Source: Daucus carota subsp. sativus
Lineage: Eukaryota > Streptophyta > Magnoliopsida > Apiales > Apiaceae
DNA: 64,000 bases
NCBI RefSeq assembly: GCF_001625215.2
Contig: NC_030389.2
Coordinates: 41,467,454 to 41,531,453 of the forward strand
Direction of reading: 5' to 3'
The position numbers and the translations under genes were made by a program. The notes beneath the pieces are model-generated. The model saw nothing but the letters and a program-made list of their open reading frames with translations, was not told the DNA's origin and ran no database searches. This document shows positions 1 to 11,476 of this stretch, one piece after another. How positions within the stretch are numbered: position 1 is the first letter of the stretch; every line of letters begins with the position of its first letter.

Positions 1-160
1 GGAATGGAGAGCTAGTTCGTTTGATTAAAAAAAAAACTTTTTGAGTACCAAGAAATTAGTTATTGTTTCAGAAAATGAAAAGAAAAAAGATTTAAGATAT
101 TATAGATAACAGTACAAAAAACTAGTGTATCTTCTATATTTAAACAAAAACATCACAACA

Positions 161-295
161 CAAGTCCTTACAACAAAGATCTACAAGTCAAGGAAGCTGC
201 AACTCCCAGTCCTTACAACATATGGCTACAAGACCAACCTGCAACTTTAAGTTCTTATAACATATAGCTATGAGTCAGGGAACCTGCAACTCTCC
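161..295. repeat. Three imperfect 42-47 bp tandem repeats overlapping a stop codon
   Basis: Three units start at about 161, 207 and 249. Each holds a 'cagtccttacaacatat'-like part followed by a 'ctgcaactc'-like part. The third unit covers the stop codon and last codons of the RPB7-like gene on the minus strand, so the C-terminal tail of that protein is itself repeat sequence. Confidence 0.75.
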
Positions 296-864
296 AAGTC
301 CAAGTCATCATGACCAGATAAGGCCATTGGACCTAGGCCATTACCATCCAAGGAAGCAACAATCATATATTCTCTTTCAGCATAGTTGTTCCTTTGTGTC
401 CACCTTGTCCCATACACTATAAAACTGAGCACAACATCAAGTTCTATCCTTGATCCATCAGTACTCACAAAGAACGGATTTTGGTCATCATCCACATACG
501 AGTATCCAGGCATCTTTCGGGCAGATAAATAGATAAAACGCATCGGTCCCCTCTTTATAAAGACCCCGTACATATTTATTTTGTACACAACACCATACAT
601 GATTTCTCCACTCATTGGTAAGAATGTGCGACACTGAACACATACAGGAAAGAGAACACAATCTGGTGAGTCTAAAACCAGTCCTGTGCCAATCCTCTTC
701 AATTTTGTTACAGCAAGTAAATATCCAATCTCTTCCGTTGATTTCACATGCATCATCTGTTTCAGTAGGCGAGTCACAATCAAATTTTGAGAAACTTGTT
801 TATTCTCGTCCAACTCTGCCAGGCGGACCACGACATAGAATGAATATTCTACCTCATTCAGCAT
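268..864 (-). CDS. RPB7-like subunit 7 of plant RNA polymerase IV/V
   Basis: The product is a 198-residue protein of the Rpb7/NRPD7/NRPE7 family. Such a subunit forms, with subunit 4, the stalk of a nuclear polymerase; the divergent plant forms serve Pol IV and Pol V in RNA-directed DNA methylation. The N-terminal half is the RPB7 N-domain (EEIGYLLAVTKL near residue 50). The second half is an S1-type fold: GEIMYGVVYKINMYGVFIK, then a KMPGYSYV segment, ending in ASLDGNGLGPM. The ATG at 864 aligns with the usual family start; an ATG at 891 would add nine residues, but a good 3' splice site (TTTATTGTAG, exon from 878) lies between them, so 864 is preferred. After LGPM there is a tail of about 17 residues of low similarity, partly made by tandem repeats. 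The divergent sequence suggests Pol IV/V rather than Pol II; which of the two cannot be told. Confidence 0.85.
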   Translation of the reverse strand: MLNEVEYSFYVVVRLAELDENKQVSQNLIVTRLLKQMMHVKSTEEIGYLLAVTKLKRIGTGLVLDSPDCVLFPVCVQCRTFLPMSGEIMYGVVYKINMYGVFIKRGPMRFIYLSARKMPGYSYVDDDQNPFFVSTDGSRIELDVVLSFIVYGTRWTQRNNYAEREYMIVASLDGNGLGPMALSGHDDLDLESCRFPDS

Positions 865-878
865 GTTAACTTTTCTAC

Positions 879-3875
879 CTACAATAAACAAATTATTAGT
901 GAGAACAGTACACCACCCACTTCATTTGATTTGAATGTGTAAACAAATCAAGAATCTGCTTGTCCATGCACTTGAAACCACCATTTATAGCATAATATGT
1001 CAACCTTAGAAACACTAGGTCATTAGTTATTTCATATAATTCAAACAAATTCTTGTCCTTTGCATAGCAAAGAGTATTTAAGAGAAACCCCAGTAAAGAG
1101 ATGCCCATCAAGCATTCTGTGGATTGGAAATGCCAGAGTTCTTTAGGCTACCCATGTAGGGATGTATTTTCCAAAAAAAGCAATCTATTTTGAATGACCT
1201 CTGCAAACGTATAGTCTTTACAAATAACCCATATAAACTGACAAAGACCTTTCAGCTCAATATGTGAGTCAGTTTAGCAAAGTTGCGATCAAACTACTGC
1301 AGTTGTATCACCACTCAGGTGGTACTCTATTCTCTAAAGATTAGAAACTAGTACACTCCACACACCTCGACAGATTTTCCATAAAATTAAGAGGTAGTGC
1401 TAATTTAGTGTATTTTCTGGATATAAAATCTTTTATAGAAGTCATCAGAGAGCTGACAAGCTTCTAGGTTCTAACACTTCACTAAAACTATAAGAAACCC
1501 TAAACACGTTTCTGAATCCAATCAAAAACCAAATCCATAAGCTTAAAACTTTATGCAATGTCCAATAAAGCCCTAAGAACTCCAAAAAAAGTTAAAAATA
1601 AGTCATTCATTTAGCAAAAAAAAACATCCCATGGAAGTTTAAATGAGCTTGTCGAAGTTTTCAAGCTTCATTTAAGCTATTATGTCATTATATAATCTCC
1701 TAAACCGCTTTTCGACAAATTAGTGGTAACTCTGAAAATGGATGAATTATTTGCCAGGGTGTAAAGTGCGCCTAGATCTTGAGGTTTGATCATATTTTCC
1801 TATAATCTTCAATTCTTCATCTTATAAAATTTAGACCTACTCATATTTAGTCACTATTTTCTCATACCTTCTTTTTCCATATAACTTCTTTATAATTCTT
1901 CATTTCATCCTCTCATTCCATTCCATCCAAGCGAACGCAACCTAAGAGATCTCTTGAAAGCTATTGTACTGGGAAGCTATTAATTTGAATTTGATTAAAT
2001 TATTTAACTTGATTGGAGAAAATTCCCCCTTTTTCACATTTTCGATAAATATTGCCTCAAATATCACATCCTGGAAAAATGGCACTAAATATCACTCTAA
2101 AACGCTAGTTCATTTCTTACAACCCAACTTAAAGTTACGTTTTGAGTTGGAAACCCCAACTTGAAGTAGCGTTTGTGCTGAAAACCCAACTTAAAGTAGC
2201 GTTTTAAAATTTTTTCAGAAAACAAATTGTGAAAACGCTAGGTGATGTTGCGTTTTGAGTGTTAAATTAGACACGGATAACACAAGTTAAAGTAACGTTT
2301 TAGAGTGATATTTGGGGCTAATTTTTCAAAATGTGATATTTGGGACATTATTTCTCAAACTTGTGAGATAAACGGCCAATACTCACTTGACACCTACTGA
2401 CAATTTGGATGAACAAGAAGTACACAACTATAGCATATACTTGGGCACTTCGACAAGCCCCTGAAACATTGAATTTCTCAAGTCTTGACTCCCTGCAAGT
2501 CTGCTGTTCCACAAAACCCATCGTTGATTCCTCAGATCTTACTTCCAATCAACCCTAAATGTCTTCTTTCCATCATTTTTAATGTGTTAGATATCTTACT
2601 TTCGTAGTTAACTTTTATTTCTTTCTTTAGTTCTTATTTGTTCCATTTTGGATCTTGTTTAATTCTACCATGTTTTGGTTCGGGGCTTATTTTGGTAACT
2701 ATGAATCTAGGAACCTAAGGTTGCTTAATTTTTTGAAGCAAGTGCTCTGTTTTTATTTATTAAATTTAAATGTTAGTACTTAGTACAATGTTATAGGCGT
2801 ATTATATGAGACCTCATATGTTATTGAGTATAGAATTTCTAGTTGCATAGTTTACGTTTTTAGTGATTAGTAATAGATATAATATTAGATTTTCAAATAG
2901 TGGAATTATTATTAGATATCTTCACTTTCTATTATGGTATATTGAACGCTAAAGTGTTCTAACAGGTCAAGATTTTCAAAGCTTCTTGTAAGTAAGAGGA
3001 TTTTATATTTTAGTAGACCCTTTAGCTAACTAGATATAAAATAACTTAACAATTTCTCTGTTCTGTTCTCTATATCTTGTTTTACCAATTATAGAGATTA
3101 AATCAGTTTAGGCAAAACCAAAACAGTCTGCAGAATGGCCGTTTTCTGTATTGAATTGCAAATATTAGATCCCTAATTCAGAGTAGTGGATGCTATTCCC
3201 CAAATTATAAATTCTCAGCTAAAACTTTTATACCTAACAGGTCAACACTCACAAATCACAATTCATTCTCCGAAATGCCAAACCAAACTCAAGAACCAAC
3301 TGAAATACTAATTGCATTTCATCATTTCCAAATACAACATTAGTCGATACAACAAAAAGGAGTAAGGCACGGAACAAGCTTAAACAACATTTTATTGACC
3401 TATTACAACCACAAAAGCAAACCTCAGTTCTACCAATCCCTTAAAAAACACAGTTTTTAAGCAGCATTGCGAAAAAACACATACTATACAGCCACGCATT
3501 CGAATAACAATGCGGAGAACTAGTTGAACACAAAGTGCAGAACACGAATTCAGTCCCCTTGTTCTCATTTCAAGCATATTCCTCGTTTAAGCCGGACCTA
3601 CATCTATAGTATATAATAAAAAACGTGCACAATATTTAATTTTCGAATTATCGTTTCGAGCATAGTTCTCGTTTGAGTCAGATCTCTTCGTACAAACTAT
3701 ATTGTATATGTATCACAACAAACACATAGGACTAGATCTCTTAATCTTGAGACCAAACAAAAGAGAATAAGAACATTAAATACACAAACACGTATATATA
3801 CAAAACTAAGCATATATAGTTAGATATATACACACAGATACGTAGAAGATTTGCAAAGAGAGAAAAAGGGGTTAC
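879..3875 (-). other. Probable 5' UTR intron of the RPB7-like gene
   Basis: A clear acceptor sits at 879-880 on the minus strand, 14 bases before the ATG at 864. The best upstream donor I found is TATCAG|GTAACC at about 3876. If the two are joined, the intron is about 3 kb and holds the inverted-repeat element at 2044-2354. Other exons in between cannot be excluded. No other coding region was seen here. Confidence 0.35.
2044..2354. mobile_element. MITE-like inverted-repeat element, about 310 bp
   Basis: Inverted ends of about 58 bp match with few mismatches: 'caaatatcacat...actctaaaacg' on the left and its complement on the right. The interior holds four to five short copies of a 'cccaacttaaagtagcgtttt' type motif. 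There is no coding capacity. Family unknown; a Mutator-like origin is possible. Target duplication not resolved. Confidence 0.6.
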
Positions 3876-3965
3876 CTGATATGAAATTGAGCAATTGAAA
3901 AGGGGGTCAGAAATCGGGAAGAACAAGGATTTGAATTCATATAATTCCGTGTCGCTGGATATGGT
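3876..3965 (-). promoter_or_regulatory. Candidate 5' untranslated exon and promoter-proximal region
   Basis: The minus strand reads as a pyrimidine-rich leader ending in a strong donor (ATCAG|GTAAC), followed by T-rich intron-like sequence. It is the nearest upstream candidate for the first exon of the RPB7-like gene. This is inference from splice signals only. Confidence 0.3.
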
Positions 3966-4233
3966 GATGGTGAGAGGGAGAGTACACCTTTTTAATCTTT
4001 CTGTTTTTCTTGTTATGATATTTCTGAAGTACTATATCCAGTTCGATTTTATACACCTATTTTTTTGACCGACACATATTTTAATAATTTATATAATATA
4101 AATTTATAATTTATTTTTAAAACTTTCTTCTATTCTAAAAATGAAAATCTTCTGAAAAAAAAATGAAAATCTTAAAAAGAATTATTGAACCTTTACAATG
4201 TCACATCACATCTCCGCGGGAGTAGAAAAGAGT

Positions 4234-4496
4234 TACTCCCTCCATTTTTATTTACTTTTCTTATTTGAAATGTCGGGACTATTCATAACACGAGACAAAT
4301 TCCTAATCTACGTTTAGTTCATAAGATTAAAAATAGTCGCGAGTGGTCTCGTTGTATTCGTATTCATGAGTATTTTAATACAGTGTAGATTTTATATTTA
4401 ATACTAATACGAAATTAAATATATTAACGATAAAAAATGTGTATTGGCAAATGTGATAAAGACAAATAGGAAAAATAATCGGAGACGGAGGGAGTA
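4234..4496. mobile_element. Stowaway-like MITE (Tc1/mariner type)
   Basis: The ends read TA-CTCCCTCCATTTTTATTT and, inverted, ...CGGAGACGGAGGGAG-TA. Length 263 bp, AT-rich, no open frame. TA target site and CTCCCTCCGT ends are the hallmark of plant Stowaway elements. Confidence 0.8.
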
Positions 4497-4789
4497 ATAA
4501 TTATATGAATTTTTTCAAACGGTCATATATTTTTAAAATGCTAATAAACAAAATAACAATAATCATCGATACACTCTCTCATTTTTCTTATCATTATACT
4601 TCGGAGTGAATTACAGGAGTACAGACTTTTTCAGCTTAAGGAAATAGCCAAATCACAGTTGCATTCATGGACATTACTACAGATAAATTCTTTTTTAGTC
4701 AAAGAAAAATTTATTAATATTTGTAAGCAAAACAAATCCAAGTAAATCCTCACTAAATATTCCATAAATTAGTTGAGGGCGGCTTGAAG

Positions 4790-5290
4790 TAGAGCCGAGT
4801 AAAACCGAACTGAAATCGAAAAATCCGACCGAACCGAATAATTTCGGTCCGGTTCGGTCCTAATATTCTAAAGGTTCGGTCCGTTCGGGTATTTCGGTCT
4901 AGATCAAAATAAAATACGATCCGGTCCGGTCCTCATCGAAAAACTTCGGTCCTGGATCGAATGGACCGAACTTATATATAATAAATAATATTTCTATTTT
5001 ATATATTTAATAACAATATAACACATTACAGTTATACACATATTCAATCTGGCATACATGAGTGATGACTGATTAGTCCATGATAAAAGAGCAGACAAGT
5101 CACAAGAAGCTTTCCTGACTATTTGTTTAATTTTTTAAAAAAACTTCGGTTTTGACGGACCGGACCAGACCGACTAAATTATTTCAGTTCGATTTCGGTT
5201 CGATCGTTATATAAACTTCGATCCAGTTCGGTTCAGAAAATTTTAAAAGTTCGGTCATCGGTTCTTTCGGTTCGATAATGCTCAGCCCTA
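4790..5290. mobile_element. hAT-like non-autonomous element, 501 bp
   Basis: The ends are TAGAGCCGAG and (inverted) TAGGGCTGAGCA, followed on both sides by runs of 'ttcggtt/aaccgaa'. It is flanked by an 8-bp near-perfect duplication, gcttgaag (4782-4789) and gcttgaat (5291-5298). The 8-bp target and TAGGG termini fit hAT elements. A related element lies at 59896-60329. Confidence 0.7.
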
Positions 5291-6008
5291 GCTTGAATGA
5301 TATATGATATTATATGAGCCCAAAAAATAATCGACAGGTGGATCAGACTATTCTAGGCCCGATAGTTGTGGACTAGTGTATAAGAACGGCATCTGACCCA
5401 TGATAAACAGAAAGTAGGGTTTAGTGGTATACGCCTCTTTCTCCCTCTTTTCTGCAGCTGTATATATACTGCACATCCGAGACTCTCTTGTACTAATTAT
5501 TTGTGTTTGTAGTAATAATAATTTTAATTTGATTTGAAAAGAGGGCAGTGATGAGTATTGATGAAAGTCATGCACCACTCTGAATAATCAGTGATGATAA
5601 CCTTTCTCTTACCCATTTTTATACCTGAGCCCTCTTGTAATTTCATTATTCATCTTATCTTGTGATAATTAAGAATATATTTGTTTTATTTTTGTGATTT
5701 GTGTTTAGAGTGAGAAAATTGGAGGAGGACCAAGTGATGGTGGTCTTGTAAGATCAAACCATGATGCGGACCGTATAAGCCTAAGGCTTCTGTGGATAAA
5801 TTTAGGTTTCTGATGGTTCCTCTTCCCAGATACACTTTTGCTGATACTCTAGTCATCACTCATGTTTTCAATAAACAAGTGACGCTAAAATAATTGGATA
5901 ACATTGGAGTTGGTGGATCTATCCGAAAACAAAGCTGAATTGGCGGATGTTTTATTCATGTTCATGTATGCTTAATTTGCATAATCGATCAATTCGCCAG
6001 AAAGAATG

Positions 6009-6222
6009 TACTCCCTGTCTCCCTCCGTCACTTTTACATATTCGTTTAGATAATTGAGAAAAATAATAAAAATTATATTACTAGAAAGTCTATTTAATTT
6101 ATTTTAATATGCAATTTTCAAATTTTAAAAATAATAAATAGATAATTTGTAATGTTTAGTCAAAAAATGGTCAATTTGACTTTCCGAAAAGCAAAATAGA
6201 TATGTAAAAAGGGATGAAATTA
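6009..6222. mobile_element. Degenerate Stowaway-like MITE
   Basis: The left end is TACTCCCTGTCTCCCTCCGTCA. The right end 'atatgtaaaaagggatga' is a worn complement. The interior carries the 'gtcaatttgactttc' motif shared with other copies in the window. Confidence 0.55.
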
Positions 6223-7284
6223 TCAATTCTGGAACTAAGTTATCTACAATATCATCTCTGACAAAACAAAAACGAGAACACAAAACAATAACTAATTAAT
6301 AAATGTATGAAATTAATTAAAATTTATTAAATAATCCAATTTTATTTATTTGATAAAATATTAATACAAAAAACATGTAAATCAAATATATGATGTTTCA
6401 GTGTCATAATTTTCATCTAATTTCCAATCGTATAATCATTTGTATGAACTTGAGGAATCATGCTGTTCAAATGAAATGAACATTTCTCTTAAAACTTGTG
6501 TGTTAATTTTTTAATTCAAATAATTAGAGTAAAATGATTTAAATAATAAAAATTATAACTTGATCAGCTCCATCTGAAATACAAATTTCATTTTTTTTGT
6601 CAGGCAAATACAAATTTCATTTTATTCTCGCTCATTCCATCCAACTAATACCCATACAACTCAATGAACAGTTGAACACCCTAGGCAATGCTCACATTTG
6701 CAAAAAATTGGCAGAAGGCTCTCTTTCAAACTAGGCAGCTTCCTGGAGTGCAGGAGAAATAGACAACAGTTGAGTTGAGTGAGTCCACTTAAACTAAGCA
6801 TGTAACATAAGAGTATTAGTACTAGTAAATGGTTTCATTTCGACTAAGCACACAACATAAAATAACAAACAAATGGTTCAACATTTTCAATAAACAAGAT
6901 TTGATTTTATACATTGAGAGTTTATGTTAGTAGAATTGCAAACTTTGACTCACCTACATGATCAGACTTGCAAATAATGCAGGTAGGTGAGTTTAGTTTC
7001 CCTTCCATGTAAATTGCTCCTCCATTCTTGTATTGTTTATTGATTGGAATCTAACCTTTGCCCTGTTGAAAAGGTCAGGAGATGATTAATATCAACACGT
7101 ACGCAATTACGTCTGATAAGAAATCAGGTTCAATCTTATGATTTTTTATAACAAGAAACTAAGTTTGAAGTCTCTGGTAAAATTAAATATGAATGTGTAG
7201 GTATTGATTTATTACAAAATTCAATTCAGTTCGATTTGAAAGAGAACAAGTTTATTAAGCAAAGTCATTGACCACTGGCCTCAG

Positions 7285-7292
7285 TATAAATA
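7285..7292 (+). promoter_or_regulatory. TATA box of the pathogen-related gene
   Basis: TATAAATA lies 53 bases before the ATG at 7345, a fitting distance for a transcript starting near 7315. Confidence 0.55.
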
Positions 7293-7344
7293 TTACTAGT
7301 CACTGAGAAATCATATAAGAATACAGATACTTTTATCCTTTACA

Positions 7345-8419
7345 ATGGCATCCAGAGGAGATAATGTGGAGAAATACAGGTCTTTTCTGGATTCAGAAAA
7401 TGCGAAAGACGTTCAATGGAGGTTTGGTGCTCCTCCAAATTATGATATTGTCAACAAACTTTTTGAAGAAGGCCAAACTAAGGTGATTTTCTCCAAAACA
7501 ACTACAACTACAACTTCATGAATTGTGTAAGTACATTTTCCTGGCGGAACTTTATTAGTTCAAAAACTTGGTTATGTTTGTGTGTAGATATGGCCAGCGG
7601 GTTCTCTGGAAGAAAAAGTGCAGAACCTTGTAAAGACGTGGGAAATGGAGATTTTTCATAAAGCGCGACTAGAAGACTTTAAAACGCTTGATCCAAACAA
7701 GTTTACTATAAGCATCAACGGTAATAGATAATTAACACGATTCAAAAGGTCGTCTGTTTGTCTTATACTACCAACTCTCCTAAAACGTTAAGGTGCTAGT
7801 AAGATGACTTAAAGCGTACAGAGGCTTAATGTGTTTTAAAAATTAGATACAGTTACTGAACACTAACTAGTTGTTATTTTTTAGGAAGGAAAGGCATGAC
7901 AATGGGAGAGATAAAAAAGATCAAGGGAGCATACAATGCTATGCTACAGACACAACTGCCAGAACACTATCGTGTCTACAATCCGGCTGAAGAATCAGCT
8001 GATTCATCTCATATCATTTTCACCACAGCATTTCCTCGCGGATTTGCACTAGAGATTCTCCAAGTTTATACAGGACCACCAGTGATTGTGTACAAGTTTA
8101 GGCACTGGGGTTTTGTGGAAGGTCCTTTTAAAGGACATGCTCCTACTGGTGAAAAAGCGGAGTTTCAAGGAATAGCCATCTTCGAGGTAAGACCATGAGC
8201 TGTTATATTAGTTGTCCTGATTCTAGAAACTACGATGAGATTACAAGTATTGACAGGCTAAAATATTATTAACAGTTGGGTGAAGACTCAAAGATTGTGA
8301 AAGTGGAGTTATTCTACGACAGGGGAGAACTTATCGGAGGTCTTATGAAGGGTGGAAAGACTAATGACTCCATTAGTGAAATTGCTTCAAGCTGCCCCAT
8401 TATGAGAAGTACAGGATAG
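7345..8419 (+). CDS. Pathogen-related protein (SnoaL/NTF2-like fold), 4 exons
   Basis: Exons are 7345-7482, 7588-7720, 7885-8186 and 8276-8419, joined in frame through GT-AG introns to give 238 residues. The protein matches the plant 'pathogen-related protein' family (barley PRP type): QWRFGAPPNYDIVNKLFEEG near the start, then SLEEKVQNLVKTWEMEIFHK, YRVYNPAEE, TAFPRGFALEILQVY, GPPVIVYKFRHWG, EGPFKGHAPTGE and VELFYDRGELIGGLMKGG. Such proteins have an NTF2-like cone fold and often rise on infection; no enzymatic activity is established. No signal peptide is visible, so it is probably cytosolic. The gene looks intact. It lies tail-to-tail with a defensin-like gene at 8767-9140, and a relic of a second copy is at 9655-9800. 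Confidence 0.9.
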
Positions 8420-8766
8420 TCTTTGCAGGATATAGATGATGAATTGATGATAACCAGAATAATCAGAAATGATTCTACCTAAGTCATATACTATGTATTA
8501 CTAAAACTGTGCATTTTCCTTGTATTTTCAAAGAATTGGTGTGTTTAATTTGCCAAAAATAAAATAAAATTGTGTCTTTATTTCATGAATATAATTACAC
8601 AAGTATCTCCTTGCAGTTTCATAATATGGTTTGCAGTTGGATCAGTTTAGTGCTTTGAAATAATATAGCTTAATTTTACTAACAAATTTGATTAGATTTA
8701 ACAATAGTTCTTAAGTTAACAATCATTTTAACTACTACTACTACAAAGCAAATTACACAAAGGGTC

Positions 8767-9140
8767 TTAAATACCATTGAGCCAAACACATACACATGTT
8801 TTATCATTCTGACAATTTACTGAATCCAGATAACCACCAGGATTACTCGACATACATGCACTCTGACAGCTCTGCAGGGTGCAGTTGTTTACTGGTATGG
8901 TCGTGTTGCCTACAATCGGATGACCACCTAGATTATGGTTCCAGGATCCTCCACCTTGTTCTTCATTCTTCATTTCACCTGTTACAGAACAATAGCTTAG
9001 TCTGACAAGTCGCGATCGCGTAATACACATTTAAACATATTTAACTTGACACGCTATTTACCAATTGTAACAGGCAAGTTTAAGCCAAGTGTTGCATAGA
9101 AAACACAGATACAGAGGATCCCGAAAATGTTTTTGCCCAT
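8767..9140 (-). CDS. Small secreted cysteine-rich (defensin-like) peptide, copy 1
   Basis: Two exons, 9062-9140 and 8767-8978, are joined by an 83-nt intron with GT-AG borders and give 96 residues. Exon 1 encodes a signal peptide (MGKNIFGILCICVFYATLG). Exon 2 encodes an acidic/Gly-rich spacer (NLGGHPIVGNTTIPVNN) and a six-cysteine domain with spacing C-x4-C-x3-C-x13-C-x5-C-x1-C. The C-x3-C plus C-x-C pair is the cysteine-stabilised alpha-beta signature of defensin-like peptides. The signal-exon/Cys-exon layout is typical of that superfamily. A TATA-like stretch lies at about 9184-9193. I do not recognise a named family member; role (antimicrobial or signalling) is inferred from the fold. Confidence 0.75.
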
Positions 9141-9654
9141 AATGCTGCTTACATTTGTTTAGTTCTCCTAATGGAACACTCTGATATATATACTAGCAGA
9201 GACAGAAGGGAATTTATGTGGAGCTTTAAATGTAAATAACTAAAATTGTATGTTTCATAAGTATGGTTAACTGGCGCTTATGAAACAGTCCAAAATCATT
9301 TATAGCACTTTGCTTGTAATATTTGATGACAGAAGGGGTGTTTTAATAACTTGAAAACTGTTATGGTGTGCTTGTGAACGTGGATTGCACGTGGAATTCT
9401 GAATTCGATCACATGTTTAAATTAATAGAATAATTAGGATGTAAATTTCAACAAAAATTCAAAATGCTAAAATATTAGTATAGACTTGAGTATATGAAAT
9501 GACAGTTCATATTATATTACTCGAAATCAAGCATTTGAAACTAATGAGATGTTCTCAAAATAATCTTAAGAAGAATATGTCTTAGTATTATTTATAATTA
9601 TATTGAATAAATATATGTAATCAAAATTCTAGTTTAAAAATAATAATTAGGTAT

Positions 9655-9800
9655 GTGTGCAGATATTGCCATTAGGCTGTCCGTGGAAGAATAAGTGCAG
9701 AACCCTGCAAGGACATGGGAAATGGAGAATTTCACAGAGCTTGATGAAAAAGCGTTGATGATAACAACAACTCAAAAGGTCGCTTGTTTGTGTTAAATTC
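9655..9800 (+). pseudogene. Relic of a second pathogen-related gene (exon 2 region)
   Basis: The sequence matches the 3' end of intron 1, exon 2 and the start of intron 2 of the intact gene at 7560-7760: a 'gtgtgcagatattgcc' start, 'agtgcagaacc...gacatgggaaatggaga' in the middle, then 'actcaaaaggtcgcttgtttgt'. Internal losses and substitutions break the frame, and exons 1, 3 and 4 were not found around it. It is a truncated duplicate. Confidence 0.75.
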
Positions 9801-10395
9801 ATCGAGTGTGTGTCAATCCAAGTCCCAGATTCTAAAGATAAAGAAAATTTATGTTGAATTTATGTTTAAGACACATAATACATAAAATGGCTACTTGATC
9901 CGAATGAAGGGGATTATTGTGTTTCCAGCTGAAAAGTTATTCATTGTAAAATTTTCATCTTATGGGAAACAAACCTGTAGTATTTTTTTCAACCATTTGA
10001 TCTGGACCCATGTCCATGTAATTCCTGTAAATTTATTTTGGAGCTAGATTTCATGAGTAAATTTGATTAGATTGGCCTCTTCTTTGATTTTAGCTACTGT
10101 TAAATAAATTTTAATAATAAGATAAGTTAATGTATTTCTGACAAAAAATTGGAGACTACAGTGTTCAAATATTTCTACAAGCAAAATTTAAATACAATTT
10201 GTTTATTGCAAAAATGTATATTGACAGCTGAACCCCCCAGCTTTTGCAAGCAATGAAATACAAAACTACTGACAACTGAACTTTGATAATATACCAGATC
10301 TCTGAATCTGTCACTAACATCCATAGGATAAATCCAAAATATAAAAATATATTACTATTTAGTAAATTGCACAAAGGGTCCTGTGAGACCAAAGA

Positions 10396-10859
10396 TTAAA
10401 TGCCGTTGAGCCAAACACAAACACATGTTTTATCATCTCGACAATTTACTGATGCCAGATTACCACCAGGTTTACTCGACAAGCATGCACTCCGACAGCT
10501 CTGCTGGTTGCAGTTGTTTACTGGTATAGCAGTGTTGCTAAAGATTGGATGACCACCTAGATTGTGATACCAGGGCCCTTCACCTCTTGCTTCATTGTTT
10601 ACCTCACCTGTTACAAAACAATGGCTTAGTACATATACCATATTTGCAAGAGGCTATTACTTGCGCAAAATGTACACAAATTGCGTTATAGTGCATTTTG
10701 TACATAATAAGCGCGGATAGCATGTTGCAACTAAATACACAATTAAATCAATATAAAGTGACATGATGTATACAGTATACCTATTGTAACAGGCAAGTTT
10801 ATGCCAATTGTTGCATAAACAACACAAACACAGAGAATACCAAAAATGGTTTTGCCCAT
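10396..10859 (-). CDS. Small secreted cysteine-rich (defensin-like) peptide, copy 2
   Basis: Exons 10781-10859 and 10396-10607 join in frame (173-nt intron) to give 96 residues. The signal peptide (MGKTIFGILCVCVVYATIG) and all six cysteines of copy 1 are kept with identical spacing. The spacer (NEARGEGPWYHNLGGHP) differs by several residues. Exon lengths (79 and 212 nt) equal those of copy 1 exactly, showing a recent tandem duplication. A TATA-like TATATAG lies at about 10934. The block relic-of-PRP plus this gene mirrors intact-PRP plus copy 1. Confidence 0.75.
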
Positions 10860-11476
10860 AATGCTCTGCTTACAAAAGTAGAGTTTGGAGAGTGTGTCAG
10901 TTTATATTATCTAAAATGTCAATAAAACACTCTGTATATAGAGAAGAGATAACTGCTGGAATTTATGTTTGGAACATATCATGTGCATTTGATTAATATT
11001 TGTATAATCATAAATACTGTCACCTAAATGTTTTGGTATGATTTCCTAACTACACATATAAATGTCATAAATGAAAGGATTTTGTAATTTTGTGAATCTT
11101 CTTGTCATTTAGTGGTGAGATTTTAAAGTGAGGTTTTATTTTTGAAGAAATTGTCAATGATCATATCTTATTAGATTTCACAATTTTTTTTAACATATTA
11201 TAATACTGGCTTATAATCCGTATAAGAGCTGTTGGTGTTTTTTTTATTATTATATATACAAATATATTTTTTTGCATCAAATACACTAATTATTTTACAA
11301 GACTAAAAAGAATTGCCCTTTGATCGCTTGCCTGAACTCTGAAAAGTTCGATAGGATAATGATTCAGATGCGAAACTCCTTTATTATCACTAAGTGAACG
11401 CATTCTTTTTTTTTTTTTTTTGCTAACTAAGTGAACGCATTCTTACATCACTATTAAATAGATTGTATAATTAAAC

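Larger units (their letters stand above)
3966..7284. other. Intergenic region with three small DNA transposons
   Basis: I see no gene. The stretch holds a Stowaway element (4234-4496), a hAT-like element (4790-5290), an older Stowaway element (6009-6222) and AT-rich sequence. Confidence 0.6.

Noticed and set aside
896-1111. Open frame on the minus strand directly upstream of the RPB7-like gene
   Set aside because: No family resemblance, and the splice acceptor at 879-880 makes it intron sequence.
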